Source: Ascarosepion bandense (taxonomy: Eukaryota > Mollusca > Cephalopoda > Sepiida > Sepiidae). From it: 64,000 nucleotides of DNA. Location of the stretch: contig JBBBDQ010000348.1 of the NCBI GenBank assembly GCA_037127315.1, positions 2,603,501-2,667,500 of the forward strand, given 5' to 3'. Position numbers and translations under genes: made by a program. Positions 31,765 to 43,180 of the stretch are shown here, piece after piece. Each line of letters opens with the position of its first letter. The stretch's first letter is position 1. A model generated the notes under the pieces. That model was not told the origin of the DNA. It saw nothing but the letters and a program-made list of their open reading frames with translations, and ran no database searches.

Positions 31765-32040
31765 CCATTTGTCATTGTTCATCATAATTCGATTTCTGCT
31801 TTGGTCGCACTACCTACCAAGTCTGCAGGAAGACATAAAACAGATTGTGGTGTGTTGTTATGACACCATTTCATGTTTTTTCTATTTTCCCTAACATCTC
31901 TAGCGTTACATTGACAAAGTTCTCCTTAGAGTGTGGGTTGTAATTAACAAGACAATTTTTTGTATATCTCTTAAGCTGGGGTTTCCAGAGATTATTTCAA
32001 TGTGTTGTTTTGTTCCATTTTTTTTATTATTCCAAGTTAT
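31765..32040 (-). mobile_element. Dong/R4-like LINE copy 9, 3' end
   Basis: Minus-strand last ~40 codons and 3' UTR, diverged, with an (ATT)-rich flank at 32036-32060. Adjoins the right edge of the duplicated segment. Confidence 0.8.
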
Positions 32041-32060
32041 TATTATTGTTATTATTTAGT

Positions 32061-32940
32061 AGTAGTTGTAATATGAAAATATTATCTTCCAACGTTGCAT
32101 TATGGGAGTTCTCCATCATTATCAGTAGAAGTAGCATTATCAGCACTCTATCACTATTATTATTATATTATTATAAATAACGCGTTGAATTTGATAGACC
32201 TGAAATCATTCGGTTTTGCGATCGATTTGAACAAGAAATCTTACTGCGTAGGCGGGTCGTATTCTTCAATTTTTTTTTTTTCTGCGTTCATTTGAATAAT
32301 TATTCGAAAACTCATTAAACACTTAAGCTTTTTATTTAATTCTTTTTCTTTCAACCTTGGCCTTGAGTTTGCAATTATTTCGTGCAAGATTATTATTTTG
32401 CTCTGCGCATTGACTTGGAACGGGATTTGGCAAAATCTTGTGCGTTCCATCGTGCGCCTTTCTCGCCTGTGAAACGCGTAATGAACTTTGTTTTCGTTAT
32501 CTCATTTATTTTTACTCTCTTGAATGCGAATATTTCGTTCTGATACGCTCAGTGTTTCGTTTAATAAACAGCTCACTAATGCATTCGAGGAAGTTGATAG
32601 CTTGTTAAAACGGGAATATATCTTGTTAAGCTGCAGCGGACGTTGAGAAGACTCGGAATATGCCTCCCCCTACTTTTGCAAATACTAGATTGAAAATGCA
32701 CATTTGTTTAATGTGCGGAACACACCCGAACAGCTATGATAGATTTTGTGAATACAAAAATATGCTGTAAATATATGCAATTGGGATAAAGCAATATATC
32801 TAACATTTTACGGCTCGGCAAAGCCTTAACATAGTTTCCATTAGAATATACACCTCAAAACAAAATGGCAATAGTAGTCTGGTAATTTAGGGAATAATAT
32901 TATTGTAATTTCTGCCTGAATTCCTGGAACGAGGAGTTTA
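32061..32940. other. Unassigned stretch with short (ATT)n
   Basis: ATT run near 32150-32178. Otherwise no recognisable elements or long frames. Confidence 0.4.
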
Positions 32941-32942
32941 GT

Positions 32943-33115
32943 GTTTTGAAACCAGTTTGGGGGTTAACTATTTGCCCATAGCTGGGACCCTAACAGGTGC
33001 TACCACTCCGGGTCAGGGTGGGCCTGGGAACAACAGCAATTAAGAGGTGCTTCCATGCTTTCACAATCTCCCAATCAGAGGCCTTTCTACCGGATGCAAT
33101 TTACTGTCATGCTCA
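32943..33115 (+). mobile_element. Right-end module of element P (R1), alone
   Basis: About 170 bp from GGGGGTTAACTATTTGCCCA through CCACTCCGGGTCAGGGTGG to ATGCAATTTACTGTCA. It matches the right ends at 59.05, 62.65 and 40.28 kb. The minisatellite core is missing here. Confidence 0.75.
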
Positions 33116-34180
33116 GGACCAGATTAGTTTAAAATGGTATAATTAACATTTCAAATGTTGACAGATATTTTATATATAATATTTTGAATATGAATATTTA
33201 TCTTGTGTCTCTACTGAGACATGATGTGTTATGTTGCATGTAGAGAAATATTGTGAAATACATAAAAACAACGTAATAGTATAAAGTAGTTGTATTACCA
33301 GGAAGAGAAGTTTTTACAAAAGATGCGGTTAGTCGAAATACAGAAAAAGAGTTTAGTAGAACGTATTGTCGTGAGACCCAAGAGATTGACAAATAGAACG
33401 TTTCCTGTCCAATACCGGGAATACCCGACTGACTTGTTCACTCGGCTTACTTCCTCGACTGACTTCCGAGGTACCCCTCGAGGTATCGTCACTACTACTT
33501 TATGTAGTGCTTAGAACAGTCCATTACTCTAGAAAAAGGTGGAGAGCGCCCCAACATGATGTAACAGAAGGGTTTTGTTTAGGGGAACATGGATTTCGTG
33601 GCTTTCTCACACGGGGCAGTTGTTAAATAGACGCCAACTAAGCCGCTCCTACTTCATCTTTGTCGGTCTGACTGTCAATTCGCACGTCCAACTCTAACAC
33701 ACGCAGTCAGCTGAAAAAAAAAATGAGTCTCCCAACCCTGCTGGCACCTCGTTTTTTATGCTATTCCAAAACAGCCGACATTTGCATGTGTGCGAATATC
33801 GTCTCGTTTTGGACGAGATAGGCGCGCATAAATTGTATCCTCAATAGCGGCCATATTTCTTTTTTGTTATGACTTTGCAGGTAAGACACGTTCGCACTTG
33901 TTTCGAATTCCGAGGTAAGTCATGTCTTTAGTTACAAAAATTCATTTTAGAAATGCTTTTTTTATTTAATAGTATCCTTATTAACATTAAGGCAAAAGCA
34001 TCATACTAAACCAGCCGCCGTCGCCTTTAGACAATAACTCTAAGTAAATGTTACCTAATGTAATAAAACTACGGTCATATCTACTTGAAAACCTGTTCTT
34101 GTATAAGTACGAATATTAAGCAACGTCGCGTTTGTTCAGTACGGAGATGGCTAACCGCTTGGAATACCAGCTGTATTAAG
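33116..34180. other. Unassigned stretch
   Basis: A few frames of 60-75 codons without motifs. GC-richer at 33390-33720. No terminal repeats found. Confidence 0.35.
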
Positions 34181-34181
34181 C

Positions 34182-34534
34182 TTGAGCGTGCGGATGGTAT
34201 TTAAACTTATTTATAAATGGAATTTTGTCTCTGTGTGTATCTGTGTGTGTCTGTGTGTGTGTCTGTGTGTGTGTGTGTGTGCGTTACCTATAGACTCCGA
34301 AACGGCTGAACCGATTTTCTTGAAAATTTACACAGTTGTACTACAAGCGTCTGCAAGTGTTCTTAGCTCAGTTTTGTGTCGTGGTACCCCCGATAAATAT
34401 CGAAAATCGATAATCGAAAAAATCGAGTTATAGAAGGAGTGGTCCGATTTTAATCAAATTTGATACATTTATAGACAAAGACATAAAAAACGATATTTTT
34501 ACTTTTGAAGGTTGCAGTTCTTACAATAATGCAG

Positions 34535-34538
<4 letters not shown>
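34182..34538 (+). mobile_element. Helitron-like 5' segment (family G, copy 2)
   Basis: Matches 13431-13765 inversely. A TG-rich stretch (34219-34281), then AAACGGCTGAACCGATTTTC and TGGTCCGATTTTAATCAAAT. Directly upstream of (TA)n and Helitron H2. Confidence 0.55.

Positions 34539-34582
<44 letters not shown>
34539..34582. repeat. (TA)n microsatellite
   Basis: Lies where the TATATATAAAAGG start of the H family would be, so probably expanded from the Helitron's own TA-rich 5' end. Confidence 0.95.
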
Positions 34583-34585
<3 letters not shown>

Positions 34586-34976
34586 GGCAAGATGTTTGTG
34601 TATGTGTTTGTTTATCTGCCTGTATGTCTGTATTTATTTCAGCACTTTTATTTTAGTTTTTGCTTCGGGTTTGGCTCTAAGTAGGTATAATTGTGGTTCT
34701 TAGTCTCAGCCATGATACCATTTACTCAGAGGACTTATTTAGCCTTCAAAATTCAGTTTACGACGAAAAAAACTTATTTGATATCGATACCAGGAAATCA
34801 AAATTTGACTTACATCCATTCATTTTTTTTCAGTCTACGGTTACCGTTTTTTCTTTAACTGGAATCAACTATTACGTTTTAGTCTTTCGTCCCAACGTCC
34901 AAAGTGTCTAAGCTCCATGACCATGGATTAGTTAAAACTTTCATTACACCCGAGCAACGCCGGACTCTACTGCTAG
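34583..34976 (+). mobile_element. Non-autonomous Helitron (H2)
   Basis: AAAGGGCAAGATGTTTGTG start (after expanded TA), shared body, hairpin CACCCGAGCAACGCCGGAC and CTAG terminus at 34973-34976. Confidence 0.8.
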
Positions 34977-35259
34977 CAATTGATGACCATTCGGAATTAG
35001 AAATCGTAGCTGGGTTCGTTCTATACTCTTACTCACAAATAGTCATTGCAGAGGTACAAATCCACCTCTTCATTCCCCAGATATGGGTTAATTAGTAGGA
35101 CTTGTATCAGGAATTCATCTCCAAAATATTTTCAAAATATAAAATATTCTTTGGTTTTAAATAACATGCAAAACGTTGATAAGTCCTAAAAGATAAATTA
35201 ATGTAAAGTTTTATCTAATCTAAAATAAATTTCTTTAAAAAAAAATCGTCTAGTATTAA

Positions 35260-35905
35260 TGCCAGTAATATCACACAGGAAGTCGTGAAACGACTCCCAG
35301 TCCGCTCTTTGATAGCAGTAAGATATTCTGCTCGTAGAAGTTCCTGGAGGAAGTGTGAGTGGAAAGAGCTAATAACGGAAAACACAGCATGATCAGAGTT
35401 GCCAAGAGAGCAGAGCTGCATGACATGGCATGAGGCAGGGATGAAAGTGAAACAGAGATCTAGAAGAGAAGCGTATCCTTCGGGATTATTGGGAAAAGGA
35501 GTGGGGAAATCCACCACTTGCGTGAGAGACTGAATGATTCAAACGTTTAGGCTATTGATACTAGAAAGTTCAGTGACAGAGTTTTTTCATCCACTTGGCA
35601 TGGTGGGCATTTAAGTCATTGAGCACAAATATATTAGTGAACAGGTAGAGAAAATGGTCTTGTCTATATTATACGAAATACAGTCGAGCACAAAGCAGTC
35701 AGGAGAGGAAAGAGATCAGCAGAGAAAGAAAAGATAACTAACTTAATTTAGTAGAGAGAGATGGTGACACATGTAAGAATGGTCTGGAGATTCAAGGGAA
35801 ATCGCTCTAGCCAGAGGGAGATGTTCGCTGACATAAACAACGAGGCCATTCATGTGCACATCGGAATCTTTCTTAAAGAAGGGAAGTTAACCAGAACTCG
35901 AAAAA
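35260..35905 (-). pseudogene. LINE-J endonuclease-domain fragment (copy J10)
   Basis: Minus-strand frame 35517-35215 gives MVDFPTPFPNNPEGYASLLD, then LCFTF and LCSLGNSDHAVFSV, matching residues ~195-240 of the intact ORF. Upstream frames to 35905 match residues ~65-190 in broken form. Both ends are truncated. Confidence 0.8.
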
Positions 35906-36024
35906 TTATTTAAAACAAACTAATCGTACTGGTTTGAATAACCACTGGATTTATAACAATTGTTCGCTTTATAATAAAATGTCAAAAACAAAGTAATTTA
36001 AACAACAAAAAAAAAAAGATCCTT

Positions 36025-36490
36025 CTTCTTTTTCATGTGCTGTATTCCTTCAGGTTATAGGTGATGATTGATTTTAACTTAACCCTATCTCTGTTCGCTC
36101 TCAATATTTTCCTCTTGGTATATCTGCCAAACACTAATCTGCCATCCAATTGTTTAGATAGGTCTTGCGCTGTTTTTTCCTGCCTCTCTTTATTTACCGT
36201 CCTGTGAGTAATAGATTTTCTATGTCCTCTTTGCTAATTACGTGTCTCAGGAACCTCAGCTGTCTCCTCCAGATGTTAAGTATGGATTTTCTTCTCGTTT
36301 GCATCCGCTCTAACCCCTCATCCATTGCTCATGTCCATGGTATCCTCAACATCCTTCTGTAGAGTCCTATTTCTATTGCCTCTCCTTTATCCTTGAAAAG
36401 ATTCGCTGCCATACAGAAAGGCAGATATCACATAGTAGACTAGTACTCTTTGTTTCCAAACCTAAAACAGTCATAGAACTTTAGTACAAC
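36025..36490 (-). pseudogene. RTE-type LINE C-terminal fragment
   Basis: DNA-level match to the 23.75-24.2 kb fragment: GTGTCTCAGGAACCTCAGCTG and CCATGGTATCCTCAACATCC (residues for a WTMS/ML-R region). Frames are broken. Confidence 0.7.
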
Positions 36491-36502
36491 AGTCTCGTAA
36501 AT

Positions 36503-36999
36503 CAGTGCTTCTCAAACTATGATGTGGCGGACCGATAGTTTTTTTTTGTTGTTTTGTTTTTCAATGTGACCGGCAAGCAAAGCAAGCCAATCAAGTTGAG
36601 TAAAAAGGTGGAGACTGTGAATCCCGGAATTTTCTTTGAGATATGTACTTTTTCAGGGACATTTTACGACTATCTGTAATTAGCATGAGGACTTAATATC
36701 TTGTTCACACTAAGGGCAGTCATCATTGACGTAACAAGTCTTCCCAGTGTGCCATTGACCGGTACCATATTTGTGCTAGGGCCACTGGTTTCGAGAGTAT
36801 ATATTTTTTAGTGTGTAAATGAACAATGTAGCCATAATAATATAAAACTAAAATGAGAATATAAAAAAACGAAAATGAGTCAAATATCCTGGCAGTCTCT
36901 CGTGGCATAGAGTTTTACTATTGCTTCTTTCTATTCTGGAAAATCTCCGCGTACCGGCAGACGATGGCTCGCGTACCGGCGACACTTTGAGTAGCACTG
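36503..36999. mobile_element. hAT-type MITE with 8-bp target duplication
   Basis: Ends CAGTGCTTCTCAAAC (36503) and GTTTGAG-type end CTTTGAGTAGCACTG (to 36999) are imperfect inverted repeats of the hAT style. The flanks are TCGTAAAT (36495-36502) and TTGTAAAT (37000-37007), seven of eight identical. No transposase inside ~497 bp. Confidence 0.75.
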
Positions 37000-37009
37000 T
37001 TGTAAATGA

Positions 37010-37348
37010 TCCGAAATTGCAGGCAAAGTACATGGAGAGCGTGAAAGAAAAATAGAAAAGACATATTGGAAACGGAAGCTCAAAATAGGACACATTAAGA
37101 GAAAATCAGCGAACGACATCAACCTAAAGGAAAAAGCACGTCGGAAGAAAGATGAATGCATCACTGAAGAGATTCTAGACATGATGCCAAACAAAAACCA
37201 TACTCTCCCGAATAAGAGAAATAACAGCATTACTGAAAGCACTAATCAGAATATTAGTAATGGAAATAACAATGATAGCGATACCAGTTCAAATAAGAAC
37301 CATAATAATACAACCAACGAACTTCATAATGCATCAACAGAAATATAA
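37010..37348 (+). CDS. Open frame without ATG near its start, unknown product
   Basis: 113 codons including the stop, starting right after the hAT target duplication. The first half is strongly basic with segments like YWKRKLKIGHIKRKSANDIN and KEKARRKKDECITEEILDMM. The second half is rich in Asn and Ser. Codon-like structure and composition change suggest the 3' end of a real coding sequence, either a host exon or an unrecognised element. The hAT insertion may have cut it. No family recognised. Confidence 0.25.
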   Translation, partial: SEIAGKVHGERERKIEKTYWKRKLKIGHIKRKSANDINLKEKARRKKDECITEEILDMMPNKNHTLPNKRNNSITESTNQNISNGNNNDSDTSSNKNHNNTTNELHNASTEI

Positions 37349-37686
37349 GGATCAAAATAACAAAAATAAAGATACCTGTCTGAGTGGTTCTGGAAATAAC
37401 AACATGCTAATTTGATTTGATACTGTATTTCAATTAGACTCACATTAACAAATCAACACGAAAGGAGAAATTCTTAGAAGATCATAATGAATTTTGTTAA
37501 ACTATCAAAATCAGCTCAAATTTTGAACAGATATACACAGTACACTTCAATCCTTTTTTTTAAGTATAGCTTACTAATAATTTCAGTTAGTTGTCATGGC
37601 TACTATTCAGAAAGACATCAAATACACACTGCTGTGAACGGGATGAATAATATAAAATCCACAGGAGAATCAGCAATGCTACTGAT
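37349..37686. other. Unassigned stretch
   Basis: Nothing recognised. Confidence 0.35.
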
Positions 37687-38010
37687 ACTGACGTGTCGTT
37701 TTCACTCACTTTCTCACGGCGATAATTTAACATCCCTGTTACTTTTCTACGAATACTTTCATGGTGAATATGTTGATCAAATTACCAAAACAGTAATTAT
37801 AATTTATGAATTGAAGCGTAGTACTAGATTGCCAATAAGGTCTCATCAATTTGAAGTCGATTTGTTTAGATGTAATTCTATTTTGACTGCTTCTTCACGC
37901 GCATGTCGCGCATGCGTAACTTTTTCCCGGCTACTTGTATTCCACCCAACACTGAGATTCAAAAATTGAAACGTAGTGTCAATCGTTTTCTTCTGCTTTC
38001 TTGATTGCTG
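37687..38010 (+). pseudogene. C-terminal end of another jockey/CR1-type LINE
   Basis: Frame to 37969 carries LTCRFHSLSHGDNLTSLLLF, then YEYFHGEYVDQI, STRLPIRSHQFEVD and LFRCNSIL, parallel to residues ~858-920 of the J1 ORF but clearly a different lineage. After a frameshift, KLKRSVNRFLL aligns with the C-terminus. Confidence 0.7.
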
Positions 38011-38079
38011 ATTTTTATTGTTCTCTCTCCTTAACTAGGTTTTATTCTTCTAATATTATTATAAGTTTTATGCTGACAG

Positions 38080-38205
38080 TTTCTTGTAGAAATCTCTTCC
38101 GCCATATTGCATTCTAACCGACACTGATATTCGAAAAATGAAATGTAGTGTCAATCGTTGTCTGCTATTTTCTTGATTCCTGTTTTTTATTGTTCTATAT
38201 TATAT
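38080..38205 (+). repeat. Partial tandem duplication of the LINE tail
   Basis: CGACACTGATATTCG ... AATGTAGTGTCAATCGTTG repeats 37945-38045 about 170 bp downstream. Confidence 0.7.
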
Positions 38206-38868
38206 ATTATATAGCAACAACAGTGCATGTTACAAAGTCTATTGTATTGATTATAATAGAGAATCACTCTCCCGAATGTATATTATATAGCAACAACAGT
38301 CCATGATGGTCACAAAGACAGGGATCAGTTTATGCATTGATTATAAGAGAGAATCAATCATCTGAATGTATATTATATAGCAACAACAATCCATAATGGT
38401 CACAAAGACAGGGATCAGTTTATGCATTGATTATAATAGAGAATCAATCACCTGAATGTATATTATATAGCAACAACAGTCCATCATGGTCACAATGTCA
38501 GGGATCAATTTATGTATTGATTATAATAGAGAATCAATCACCCGAATGTATATTATATACCTACAACAGTCCATGATGGTTACAAAGTCAGGGATCAGTT
38601 TATGTCTTGAATATTATAGAGAATCAATCTCCCGAATGCATATTATATAGTAACAATAGTCTATGATGGTCATAAAGTCAAGGATCAGTTTATGTATTGA
38701 TTATAATAGAGAATCAATCTCCCGAATGTATATTATATAGCAACAACAGGCCATTATAGTCACAAAGTCAGGGATCAGTTTATGTATTGATTATAATAGA
38801 GAATCAATCACCTGAACGTATATTATATAGCAACAACAGTCCATGATGGTCACAAAGTCAGGGACTGA
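38206..38868. repeat. 90-bp satellite (about seven units)
   Basis: The landmark ATAGCAACAAC occurs at 38287, then exactly every 90 bp to 38827, with a diverged first unit at about 38211. Each unit holds AAAGTCAGGGATCAGTTTAT and TATTGATTATAATAGAGAAT, closely similar to the foldback module found elsewhere. Units differ at a few scattered positions. Confidence 0.9.
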
Positions 38869-39164
38869 AGGTAATATTGACAAAGTTCCTGGATATAGAG
38901 TATCCTCTTGGCATCTGTTGACCATATCTGTCATAGTATATGGATTTAGAATATCCTCACCGCACGTAATCTGTTCAAAGAAACAACGTCAAAGATTATC
39001 ACTCCTAAATCAGACAATCTCGGATTTGATCTCCAATACTAGGAAAAATATGGCCGCCTTTTATACACGTCGCATTGAATATTTTGAGCTTCCTGATTGG
39101 TTAAGCCTTCTATTGGTGAACTATAAAATGGGTTGGCTCATGGATGTCAGCACAGTATATAGAG
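38869..39164. other. Unassigned stretch
   Basis: One 139-codon plus frame (38843-39262) spans it and a SINE fragment. Its end is antisense SINE sequence, so I do not regard it as a gene. Confidence 0.35.
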
Positions 39165-39260
39165 CTGCCAAAACGAAGGCTATATATCTCAATCTGTCCT
39201 GCTATTTAACCCATAGCTGCAGGGAGAAGCGACGGATTAATATATTTTTCAAAGGTATTT
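39165..39260 (-). mobile_element. S-family SINE fragment
   Basis: ATCTGTCCTGCTATTTAACC followed by a GACGGATTAATA block, antisense to the S body. Confidence 0.7.
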
Positions 39261-39899
39261 GAAAAGGTATTTTTCAAAGGTATTTATTATTTTATAAAGA
39301 TATTTAAGGTTTCGTAAGAATATTTCTCGGTTGTACCTTAAATATCTATAAGTGCATCATTTGTTCATGCTTCGAATGTTCCCTTTCTGTTAATACACTT
39401 TTCAGATATCAAAATTGCTGCACTGGTGTGATTACTCAGTGACGTTTTTAATAATTTTTGACCATTGACAATCACCTCCATGCAGTTGTATTGTCATATT
39501 TCGATAGTAAAATCATGAAAAGTGCAGTTAACTGCACATTGCTATGAGTAAAACTGTCATTAATTTCTGCTCACTAACAGATCTTTTTCTTTTTGATGCG
39601 TTTTTATAGTAAAGATCATTAGCAGCACAGTTGAATTTTAAATATGACCTGTTCACAGTTTTGGCAAACTCTCTCTAATCTTGTCCTTACTTTGAGATAA
39701 TGATGCAACTTGACTATAAAATTCATTTTTGATTTCTTTTTTTAGTTTTTCAGTCAATTTTCCTCAAAAGTTGATGTAATTTCAACGAAATTGAGTCAGA
39801 GAAATATAAATTAAGCTTTAATTTTACACATTACTATTAATAACTTTTGATATCGAATGTTGTAATTCGAAAGATAATTAACCCTGAAAATGTTCTACT
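39261..39899. other. Unassigned AT-rich stretch
   Basis: Nothing recognised. Confidence 0.4.
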
Positions 39900-40272
39900 T
39901 CTGTGTGCTGTGTCCCTTCAGGGCGTAAAGGATCATGGCGCTCCACGCTTGCCGTCCTTTGTCGCTCCTAATAAATTATGTATTTTTGTTATCTCTCCTA
40001 AACTTTGATTCCCCATCCGTTTTCTTAAGCCCACTACATAGGTTATGCCTTATTTCCTCTGTACCTCTTGCCTCAAATTTGTTCCTCCAGTAACAAATTT
40101 TCCAAGGCCCCTTTCCTCATTGTGTGCTTTAGATATTTCAACTGTTGCTTTTTCATAATAAGTATATTTTGTTTCTATTTTCCTTTTGTTTCCATTATCT
40201 CCAAAAAACTCATCGTTATTCACGTGTTTGGTTCATGGTATTCTCAGCATCTTTCTGTAGATGGTCCTTGGT
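39900..40272 (-). pseudogene. RTE-type LINE C-terminal fragment
   Basis: DNA match to the other RTE tails: GTGTCCCTTCAGGGCGTAAA (antisense to the GHGT-stop region) and CATGGTATTCTCAGCATC. Broken frames. Confidence 0.7.
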
Positions 40273-40281
40273 ATGACAATA

Positions 40282-40445
40282 AACTGAATCCGGCAGCAAG
40301 GCCAATTATGAGAAGATTGCGAGGAGTATTGAATCACCTCTTAATATCTGTTATTCCCAGGTCTACCTTGACCTGGGTTGGTAGCACATATTAGGGGGTC
40401 AGCTATGAGCAAATAGTTTATCGCCAAACTAGGGTTAAAATACTA
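40282..40445 (-). mobile_element. Right-end module of element P (R2)
   Basis: Inverse match to 32943-33115, diverged. It leads directly into the large 33-bp array, as the right end does in the short P elements. Confidence 0.75.
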
Positions 40446-40504
40446 TGCAAGTATAAAAAATTGACCTTGATAGCAAACATTTTAGGAATACATATTTGAA
40501 GAAA

Positions 40505-42957
40505 AAAATAATACATGTATTATGTATATTACGGGCAATACATTATTGAAAAAATGTATTACCAGCAATACATTACTGAAAGAAAAATGTATTACAAGCA
40601 ATTCATATAATTGAAAGAAAAATGTATTTCCACCAATAGATTATTGAAAGGAAAACGTATTACCAGCAATACATTATTGAAAGAAAATGTATTACCACCA
40701 ATATATTGTTAAAAGAAAAATGCATCACCAGCAATACAATATTGAAAGAGAAACGTATTACGACTAATACATTATTTAAAAGAAAAATGTATTACCAGCA
40801 AAATATTTTAAAGAAAAATGTAATACCACCAATACATTATTGAAAGTAAAATATATTACCAGCAATACATTATTGAAAGAGAAATGTATTTCCACTAATA
40901 TATTACTAAAAGAAAATAGTATTACCAGCAATACATTATTGAAAAAATGTATTACCACCAAAACATTATTCAAAAGAAAAATGTATTACCAACAATACAC
41001 TATTGAAAAAATGTATTACCACCAGTGCACTATTTGAAAAAATGTATAACCAGTAATATATTTTAAAATAAATATGTATTACCACCAATACGTTATTGAA
41101 AGTAAAATGTATTACCAGCAATACATTATTTAAAATATGTCTTACCCTTAATACATTACTTAAAGAAAGATATAATGCCAGCAATACATTATTGAAAGAA
41201 AAATGTATTACCAGCAATACATTATTGAAAGAAAATTGCATTACCAGCAATACATTATTGAAAGAAAAAGGTATTACCGCCAATACTTTTCAATGAAAAA
41301 TGTAAAACCAACAATGTATTAGTGTAAGAAAAATGTATTACCGCAATACATTTTTGATAGAAAAATATTTTACCAGTAATGCATTGTTGAAACAAATTGT
41401 ATCACCAGCAATATATTATTGAAAGAAAAATGTATTACTAGCAATGCGTTATTGAACGAAAACATCTTACCAACAACGCATGATTGAACGAAAATATATT
41501 ACCAGCATACATTATTAAAATAAAAATGTATTTCCACCAATAGATTATTGAAAAGAAATGTATTATCAGCAATACATGATTGAAAAAATGTAATATCACC
41601 AATACATTATTTAAAATATCTATTACTAGCAATACATTTTTAAAGGAAAATGTATTACCAGCAATACATTATTGAAAGTAATATATATTACCAGGAATAC
41701 ATTACTGAAAATATGTATTACCCTTAATACATTACTGAAAAAATATATATTGCCAGCAATGCATTACTGAAAGAAAAACGTAATACCATTAATACATTAT
41801 TGAAAGGAAAATGTATTCCTGCCAATACTTTTTGAATGAAAAATGTAATACCAGAAATGCATTATGGAAAGAAATATGTATTACCTACAATGCATTATTG
41901 ATAGTATAATGTTTTACTAGCAAAGAATTATTGAAAGAAATTGTATGAGCAGCAATATATTATTGAAAGAAAACTGTATTATTAGCAATGCATTATTGAA
42001 AGAAAACATTACCAGCAATGCATTAATGAACGAAAATGCATTACCAGCAACGCATTGTTGAAAAATATTGTATCACCCACTATGCATTATTGAATGAAAA
42101 ATGTATTACCAGCAATACATTTTTGCATAAAAAATGTATTACCAGAAATACTTTATTGAAAGAAAAATGTATTACCACCTATACATTGTTGAAATTAAAA
42201 TGTATTAGTAGCAATGCATTATTGAATGAAAAATGCATTAAAACCAGTAGATTATTAAAAGAAAAATCTATTACCAGCAATACATTGTTGAACGAAAAAT
42301 GTATTAGCAGCAATATATTATTGGAAACAAATGTATTACTAGAAATATATTATTGAAAGAATAATGCATTACCAGCAATACATTATTGAAAGAAAAAAGT
42401 ATTACCAGCAATGCATTATTCAAAGAAAAAAGTATTACCAGCAATACATTATTCAAAGAAAAATGTATTACCAGCAATACATTATTCAAAGAAAATTGTA
42501 TTACCAGCAATACATTATTCAAAGAAAAATGTATTACCAGCAATACATTATTCAAAGAAAAAAGTATTATCAGTAATACATTATTAAAAAATAAATGAAT
42601 TACCAGCAATACATTATTCAAAGAAAAAAGTATTATCAGCAATACATTATTCAAAGAAAAATGTATTACCAGCAATACATTATTCAAAGAAAAATGTATT
42701 AGCAACAATACATTATTCAAAGAAAAATGCATTACCAGCAATACATTATTCAAAGAAAACTGTATTACCAGCAATACATTATTCAAAGAAAAATGCATTA
42801 CCAGCAATACATTATTCAAAGAAAAATGTATTACCAGCAATACATTATTCAAAGAAAACTGTATTACCAGCAATACATTATTCAAAGAAAAATGTATTAC
42901 CAGCAATACATTATTGAATGAAAAATTTATTGCCACCAATATATTATTGAAAGTAAG
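40505..42957. repeat. 33-bp minisatellite array, about 2.45 kb
   Basis: Roughly 70-75 copies of a unit whose core is AATGTATT-ACCAGC-AATACATT, an 8-bp stem with a 6-base loop, followed by an A-rich linker with TTGAAAGAAA or TTCAAAGAAA. Homogeneity rises to the right (42360-42910). Because 33 is divisible by 3, several frames stay open on both strands (for example 228 aa with an 11-aa period at 42990-42304, -). I regard these as by-products. Confidence 0.95.
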
Positions 42958-42959
42958 AT

Positions 42960-43180
42960 GTACAGTGACACGCATAAGTATTGGATACATGTTATGTTTT
43001 GTTATAACTCTAGTTTATTTTCGCCATTTTGCCTGATGTTTAGTAAGTAATATTTCGAAAAGTTGTTTTAGTCGTAGGTGGAAAGAAAATAAAAACTAAT
43101 GGTTGAATTAATTTTATTCAAAATTACTCTATGCAAAATATTGGATACATAACACTTTTTTCATATTTCCAATCAAATCT
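42960..43180 (+). mobile_element. Possible Tc1-like terminal inverted repeat (IR/DR type)
   Basis: After TA comes CAGTGACACGCATAAGTATT, then GGATACAT, a Tc1-like start. A related block (TGCAAAATATTGGATACATA) follows ~165 bp later, as in elements with internal direct repeats. No opposite end or transposase found. Confidence 0.45.

Noticed and set aside
38843..39262. 139-aa plus ORF
   Set aside because: Begins in the 90-bp satellite and ends in antisense SINE sequence. No motif.
40505..42957. CRISPR array
   Set aside because: Units follow one another without unique spacers, and the DNA is clearly eukaryotic.
42304..42990. 228-aa minus-strand ORF with an 11-aa repeat, and similar plus-strand ORFs
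   Set aside because: Direct consequence of a 33-bp repeat without stops in those frames. Open on both strands, no start context or domain.
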